From NCBI GenBank assembly GCA_017509065.1, contig JAFWQM010000071.1:1-64000 (forward strand): a stretch of 64,000 nt of DNA, written 5' to 3'. This stretch comes from Clostridia bacterium (GTDB taxonomy: Bacteria > Bacillota_A > Clostridia > Christensenellales > Aristaeellaceae). The notes beneath the pieces are model-generated. The model searched no databases. It was not told where the DNA came from and saw only the letters and a list, made by a program, of their open reading frames with translations. Each line of letters begins with the position of its first letter. The stretch's first letter is position 1. The position numbers and the translations under genes are program-made. Positions 60,528 through 64,000 of this stretch are shown here, piece by piece.

Positions 60528-61367
60528 TTACCGGATCTGAAAGTATTCAAGGAGAACCCGGGGCAATTCTTCCGGTTTCACAACGGATTCCATACGCTTA
60601 TCGCCCGATTGGACGGTCAGTTTTTCCCCTGTCAGGTCGATATATCCGTTTTCCGTACAGCGGAAAACGTGCAGGACGCCGTACCGCGTGTCCCCCGTGG
60701 AACGAAGGAGATTGGCCCCGTAAAAATCCGATAGATACATCGGCGCTGGAGACGCCTGAATCAAAGGGACCGCTTGATCTTTGCCGCCGGAAGGATACCA
60801 GATCAAGTCATGCCATCCGCAGGGCGAAACGCCGTCTTCCGCTCCGCCGGCTGTTATCCCGCTTCTTTGGAAAGAATACCTTTCACTCCGTACTTCCTGC
60901 AAAACGTCTGTCTTCCATTCGATGCTTCCCCGCGGCATCGGCCCGCCGTATCCGACGTCGCAAAACAGCGTCCGCCCGTCCACACGCACCAGTATGCAGC
61001 AATGGGTCGCGGGCACCGGACACGGTTCCGTATGCCGCAATTGGCGGCAGAGGCACAGCCAGGCGTCGAAGCCAAGTTCCCTGAGCAGCATACAGAATAA
61101 TCCGTTCAGCTCAAAACAGTAACCGCCCCGGCGCAGCCCGAATATCTTTTCCGCAATTTTTTCCGGTTCCAGGCTTACGGGACGGTTCCACAGCACCGTA
61201 TCAAGGTTTTCAAACGATATGATGCGCTGGTGGGCTTCGATCAGACGGTCGAGAAAAGCGCCTGACGGCTGGCAGCGAGTGAGCATCAGACGATCCAGAT
61301 ATTTTTCAGTCAACCGTTCAGGCGTCCGATAATAGACGGACCAATCAAACTGCCGGGACCAAGGCAT
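60528..61367 (-). CDS. Arylamine N-acetyltransferase
   Basis: 279-residue cytoplasmic enzyme transferring acetyl from acetyl-CoA to arylamines, arylhydroxylamines or related amines. Catalytic triad visible: Cys in RRGGYCFELN near residue 84, His in THCCILV near 122, Asp in CDVGYGG near 137. AAGGGAG precedes the ATG. Stands alone; related genes also occur in secondary metabolite clusters but none is seen here. Confidence 0.9.
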   Translation of the reverse strand: MPWSRQFDWSVYYRTPERLTEKYLDRLMLTRCQPSGAFLDRLIEAHQRIISFENLDTVLWNRPVSLEPEKIAEKIFGLRRGGYCFELNGLFCMLLRELGFDAWLCLCRQLRHTEPCPVPATHCCILVRVDGRTLFCDVGYGGPMPRGSIEWKTDVLQEVRSERYSFQRSGITAGGAEDGVSPCGWHDLIWYPSGGKDQAVPLIQASPAPMYLSDFYGANLLRSTGDTRYGVLHVFRCTENGYIDLTGEKLTVQSGDKRMESVVKPEELPRVLLEYFQIR

Positions 61368-61686
61368 GCTGCGCTCTCCCTTCTTTCAGGTATTGGCGGA
61401 TATGCGCCGGGCGTCCTTTCGAACTCTTTTCGGCGTTCAGTACATAACCCCGCGTTTTTTAATCAGTCGATCAGTGTTCCGATAATCTGGTCTATTCTTA
61501 TTTTTTGAATGCAATCGCATCAATCTGGAATCTTATTCCATCTCTTATGAAATCCGAAGTGAAAGCCTTCCTTGTGGGGTACTTTCCGGCAAATCTTTCT
61601 TTCAATACTTCCGGAAGAGAATGTAAATCTTCTATGTCCTACAATAATCAATCCATCTTTACCACAGATTCCAGCGTTAATCCTCC
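61368..61686. other. Intergenic stretch without recognised features
   Basis: This 319-base region between the acetyltransferase and the nucleoside hydrolase fusion gene is less GC-rich than the genes around it. I see no convincing gene, promoter, repeat or terminator in it. Minus-strand codons running on past the fusion gene's stop (to about 61520) have no known motif. Confidence 0.4.
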
Positions 61687-63555
61687 TTAGTGCGATATCA
61701 TATACCTCGTAACAGCGGCACACCTTTCCGCGGCCGCTTTCTCAAACTCCACATAGGACATTTCCTCAGAATCATCAGCCTTATCAGAAATTGCACGGAT
61801 GATGACAAATGGCGTCCCATTCATGCAGCAGACTTGTGCGATGGCCGCGCCTTCCATCTCACAGCACAGCCCGCCGAATTCGGAAATAAGAAACTCTTTT
61901 TGTTCTCGTGATGCGATAAACTGATCCCCGCTGCAAACGCGGCCTTCAAAGACGTGGATGTCCGGTGCCGTTTCCTTGACGGCTTGTACCGCGCTCTTCC
62001 GCATCTCTTCATCGGCGGGAAATACGGATTGATTGCTGTACGGTATTTCGCCGCGGGCAAACCCTAATACGGTCACATCCATATCATGCTGAACGGCCTC
62101 CGTGGAAACGACGATGTCACCGATATCTATGTCAGCGTCCAGGGAACCGGCAACGCCTGTGTTGATGATTCGGTCAACCTCAAACACACTGATCAGGATT
62201 TGCGCGCAAGCAGCGGCGTTTACTTTGCCGACACTGCATTTCACAACTACAACGTCGTTACCGTCCAGTTTCCCTTCATAGAATTCCATACCCGCAATGG
62301 TTTTGATGTTCACTTCGGCCAGCGCTTCTTTTAGTGAAGCAACTTCTTCATCCATCGCGCCGATAATTCCGGTTTTGACGGATTTGTTTTCGCTTGTTTC
62401 ATATGACAGCAGATCAACATAGAAGTCCCAGAAGGCGTCCTCGTCTATGGAGAACAGGATGTTTGCCCGGTTGACACCTTCGGGGAATCCTTCTCCAGTT
62501 TCCATATTGTTGAGCCAATGCTGCGGCCAGCTGACCGCCCGGCCAGAATTGATGCCCGGCGTGGCGTCCACGGTGATATACCTTTCCTGGACATCCACCA
62601 TGAGTTCAGGTTTTAGAAATACGGCAGGAACAACCACATCCCATACATAATCGGACTCTCCCATGTCAAACGTTCGCTGGTTTTCCAGGATCAATTTCGT
62701 GATCAGGTTTTGGTTTGCCGCTGCCAGACGTTCATAGATGACGGGCGTGAGATGAATCTGCTGCGCCAGGTCATCGGGCACGACAAGCTGGCTTTTCCAG
62801 TTTGCCTTAAGGCACTGACGGATCGCTTCGGGATCATAGTACCAGTTCAGCTCCGCGGCGGGCGTAGCGTCGCCCGGGCAGTCGATATCTCCGCCCATAT
62901 AGATGATGCCGGCAGCGTCGTCCGCAAGCGTCGGGTCCTTCTGCAGCGCCAGGGCGATATTCGTAGCGGCCCCCACCGTCATAATGGTAACTTCACCGGG
63001 ATATGCATGCACTGCCCGAATGATAAAATCCCAGGCGGGTTCTTCCTGCGCTGGTGTTTCTGCATAACCGTGCATGGGCGTTTCAAGCAGATGCAGATAG
63101 TCCGGGGAACGCCGGGAAAGATCCCTGAAATCATTCGTGCCGAAGTCCCAGTAAGCACCGCAGTAGTAAGGTATGCCATACAGGCGGCTTTCTTCCTTCA
63201 TATCCCGGTATCCCTGCAGCGGCTCATCCGTTCCCTGGTAAACGGGAATATCTGCCCGCCCGATCAATTCAAGCTGGCGCAGGGCCGCCGTGGTGGCTTC
63301 CGGAACAAACACGTTTCCGCCGGCTGTTGTTACCCCGAGAAGCTTCAGCATCCCGGCCTGATCCGCCTGCGTGAGCATGAACAGTGCAATCGCGTCATCA
63401 TTCACATAAGCGATATCTGTATCAAAGATGACCTTTGGCACAGCGTTCCCGGTCGTAACGGAAGTTTGTTCAGTTCCTTCGGCACTTGCAAAAGAACCCA
63501 GGCACAGAATAACCGAAAGCATGAACGCAATCAGATGAAACATCTTTCTTTTCAT
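61687..63555 (-). CDS. Secreted nucleoside hydrolase fused to MTA/SAH nucleosidase domain
   Basis: 622-residue exported protein. Signal peptide (about 1-25). Residues about 38-360 form an inosine/uridine-type nucleoside hydrolase: DTDIAYVNDDAIAL (calcium site), IMTVGAATNIALAL, IIYMGGDID, and a distal MGESDYVWDVV. Residues about 392-622 form a PfkB-unrelated phosphorylase-fold nucleosidase of the MTA/SAH type: TGIIGAMDEEVASLKEAL, NTGVAGSLDADIDIGD, CCEMEGAAIAQVC and RAISDKADDSEE with the catalytic Asp. Both halves cut N-glycosidic bonds. AAGGAGG precedes the ATG. It would release bases from nucleosides outside the cell. Confidence 0.87.
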   Translation of the reverse strand: MKRKMFHLIAFMLSVILCLGSFASAEGTEQTSVTTGNAVPKVIFDTDIAYVNDDAIALFMLTQADQAGMLKLLGVTTAGGNVFVPEATTAALRQLELIGRADIPVYQGTDEPLQGYRDMKEESRLYGIPYYCGAYWDFGTNDFRDLSRRSPDYLHLLETPMHGYAETPAQEEPAWDFIIRAVHAYPGEVTIMTVGAATNIALALQKDPTLADDAAGIIYMGGDIDCPGDATPAAELNWYYDPEAIRQCLKANWKSQLVVPDDLAQQIHLTPVIYERLAAANQNLITKLILENQRTFDMGESDYVWDVVVPAVFLKPELMVDVQERYITVDATPGINSGRAVSWPQHWLNNMETGEGFPEGVNRANILFSIDEDAFWDFYVDLLSYETSENKSVKTGIIGAMDEEVASLKEALAEVNIKTIAGMEFYEGKLDGNDVVVVKCSVGKVNAAACAQILISVFEVDRIINTGVAGSLDADIDIGDIVVSTEAVQHDMDVTVLGFARGEIPYSNQSVFPADEEMRKSAVQAVKETAPDIHVFEGRVCSGDQFIASREQKEFLISEFGGLCCEMEGAAIAQVCCMNGTPFVIIRAISDKADDSEEMSYVEFEKAAAERCAAVTRYMISH

Positions 63556-63602
63556 TGGACGAAATCCTCCTTAAGCTGAATCAACATCTTCTTACTTTTC
63601 CA

Positions 63603-64000
63603 TCATTGCTGAACAGTATAGTAAACGATCCTGCCGCCAAGTTCATTGAAGCTCTTCAGGAAAGTTTCATCGTCGATCACCACCGTCGTTCCCGCGTTGG
63701 GATCGCGGTAGGTGATGGAAGCATCGTCATACCCGCAGATGACCACTGCGTGTTCACCTCCGGGCCAGCAGACCGTTTCCCCGTTTTCATCGATCCAGCT
63801 CCAGCGGTACATAATGTCCCGCATGGGCGCGGACACATACCACGCCAGCACCGGGTTGCCGGTGTCCAAAATGGCTTTGATCTCGTCCACGGACGCGCCT
63901 GTTTTCGTTTGGACGCCTGGCATAAAGTGCTCCGCCACTTTTGCGATGGGCTCATTAAAAACACCGTAGGAGTTTTCGCTCCGGGGATCGCCCACGAATT
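63603..64000 (-). CDS. C39-family peptidase, C-terminal part, cut by window end
   Basis: The last 131 codons of a gene entering from beyond 64000. Features of papain-like C39 proteins: GVFNEPIAKV, then TGASVDEIKAILDTGNPVLAWYV, the His motif GEHAVVICGYDD and Asp in YRDPNAG. The catalytic Cys would lie outside the window. Related in type to the domain in the protein at 40042-41880. Stop is 47 bases before the nucleoside hydrolase fusion gene, so they may form an operon. Confidence 0.8.
   Translation of the reverse strand, partial: FVGDPRSENSYGVFNEPIAKVAEHFMPGVQTKTGASVDEIKAILDTGNPVLAWYVSAPMRDIMYRWSWIDENGETVCWPGGEHAVVICGYDDASITYRDPNAGTTVVIDDETFLKSFNELGGRIVYYTVQQ

Noticed and set aside
61520..61723. 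67-residue minus-strand frame after the nucleoside hydrolase fusion
   Set aside because: Overlaps the end of the fusion gene, lacks a ribosome site and shows no family features.
1..64000. tRNA, rRNA, prophage or integrative element genes
   Set aside because: Looked for in the intergenic spaces and among the genes; none seen.

Overview
The window looks like a chromosomal segment of a GC-rich, spore-forming Clostridia-type Firmicute. It carries sigma-G (11964-12746) and a complete spoVA set (35098-38487). It also has a Gram-positive division and wall cluster with a meso-DAP-type MurE, Shine-Dalgarno-led genes, sigma-A promoters, and lipoprotein or Sec-type solute receptors. A gut lineage near Christensenellales is my guess from general character only. 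No rRNA, tRNA, CRISPR array, prophage or transposase gene was seen.

Layout. 1-2400: a secreted phosphodiester glycosidase. 2484-7237: a Zur-like regulated zinc uptake operon (fur-family regulator, small Cys/His membrane protein, znuA, a frameshifted znuC, znuB, lipoprotein) preceded by a promoter with an overlapping inverted repeat. 7676-9166: polyphosphate:AMP phosphotransferase. 9868-11745: a Rho-like protein whose P-loop and arginine finger appear lost. 11964-22968: sigG and a rearranged dcw cluster on the minus strand (mraZ, ftsL-like, PBP with PASTA domains, a DUF559 gene, murE, mraY, murD, ftsW), without rsmH, murF or murG. 23320-25585: phosphoesterase, zinc-ribbon protein, CAP-domain protein. 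26538-30674: MarR-controlled heterodimeric ABC exporter. 30942-33322: glyA and a lipase-like hydrolase. 33344-34987: formate/nitrite channel and a kinase-like protein. 35098-38487: spoVA operon, interrupted by a repeat element. 38612-45131: LysR regulator, SH3/C39 protein, low-molecular-weight phosphatase, secreted unknown, DUF3899-like protein. 45160-51176: oligopeptide ABC transporter oppABCDF. 51233-53691: serine hydrolase, cupin, YcxB-like protein. 53976-56949: TRAP transporter. 57171-60388: UgpB-type sugar or glycerol-phosphate ABC transporter. 60528-64000: arylamine N-acetyltransferase, a secreted nucleoside hydrolase-MTA/SAH nucleosidase fusion, and a C39 peptidase cut by the window end.

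The most unusual content is non-coding. Intergenic spaces are packed with dispersed modular elements: (A) mirror-image elements with 15-bp terminal inverted repeats, (B/C) elements in which conserved blocks alternate with hairpins whose stems differ completely between copies but stay paired, (D) a hairpin found empty in one place and filled with further hairpins in another, and a 79-bp tandem repeat whose copies carry compensatory changes. Several sit between inverted arrays of 7-bp tandem words, and some of these arrays begin inside the stop codon of the preceding gene. Three transporter operons also carry a strong hairpin between the solute receptor gene and its permeases.
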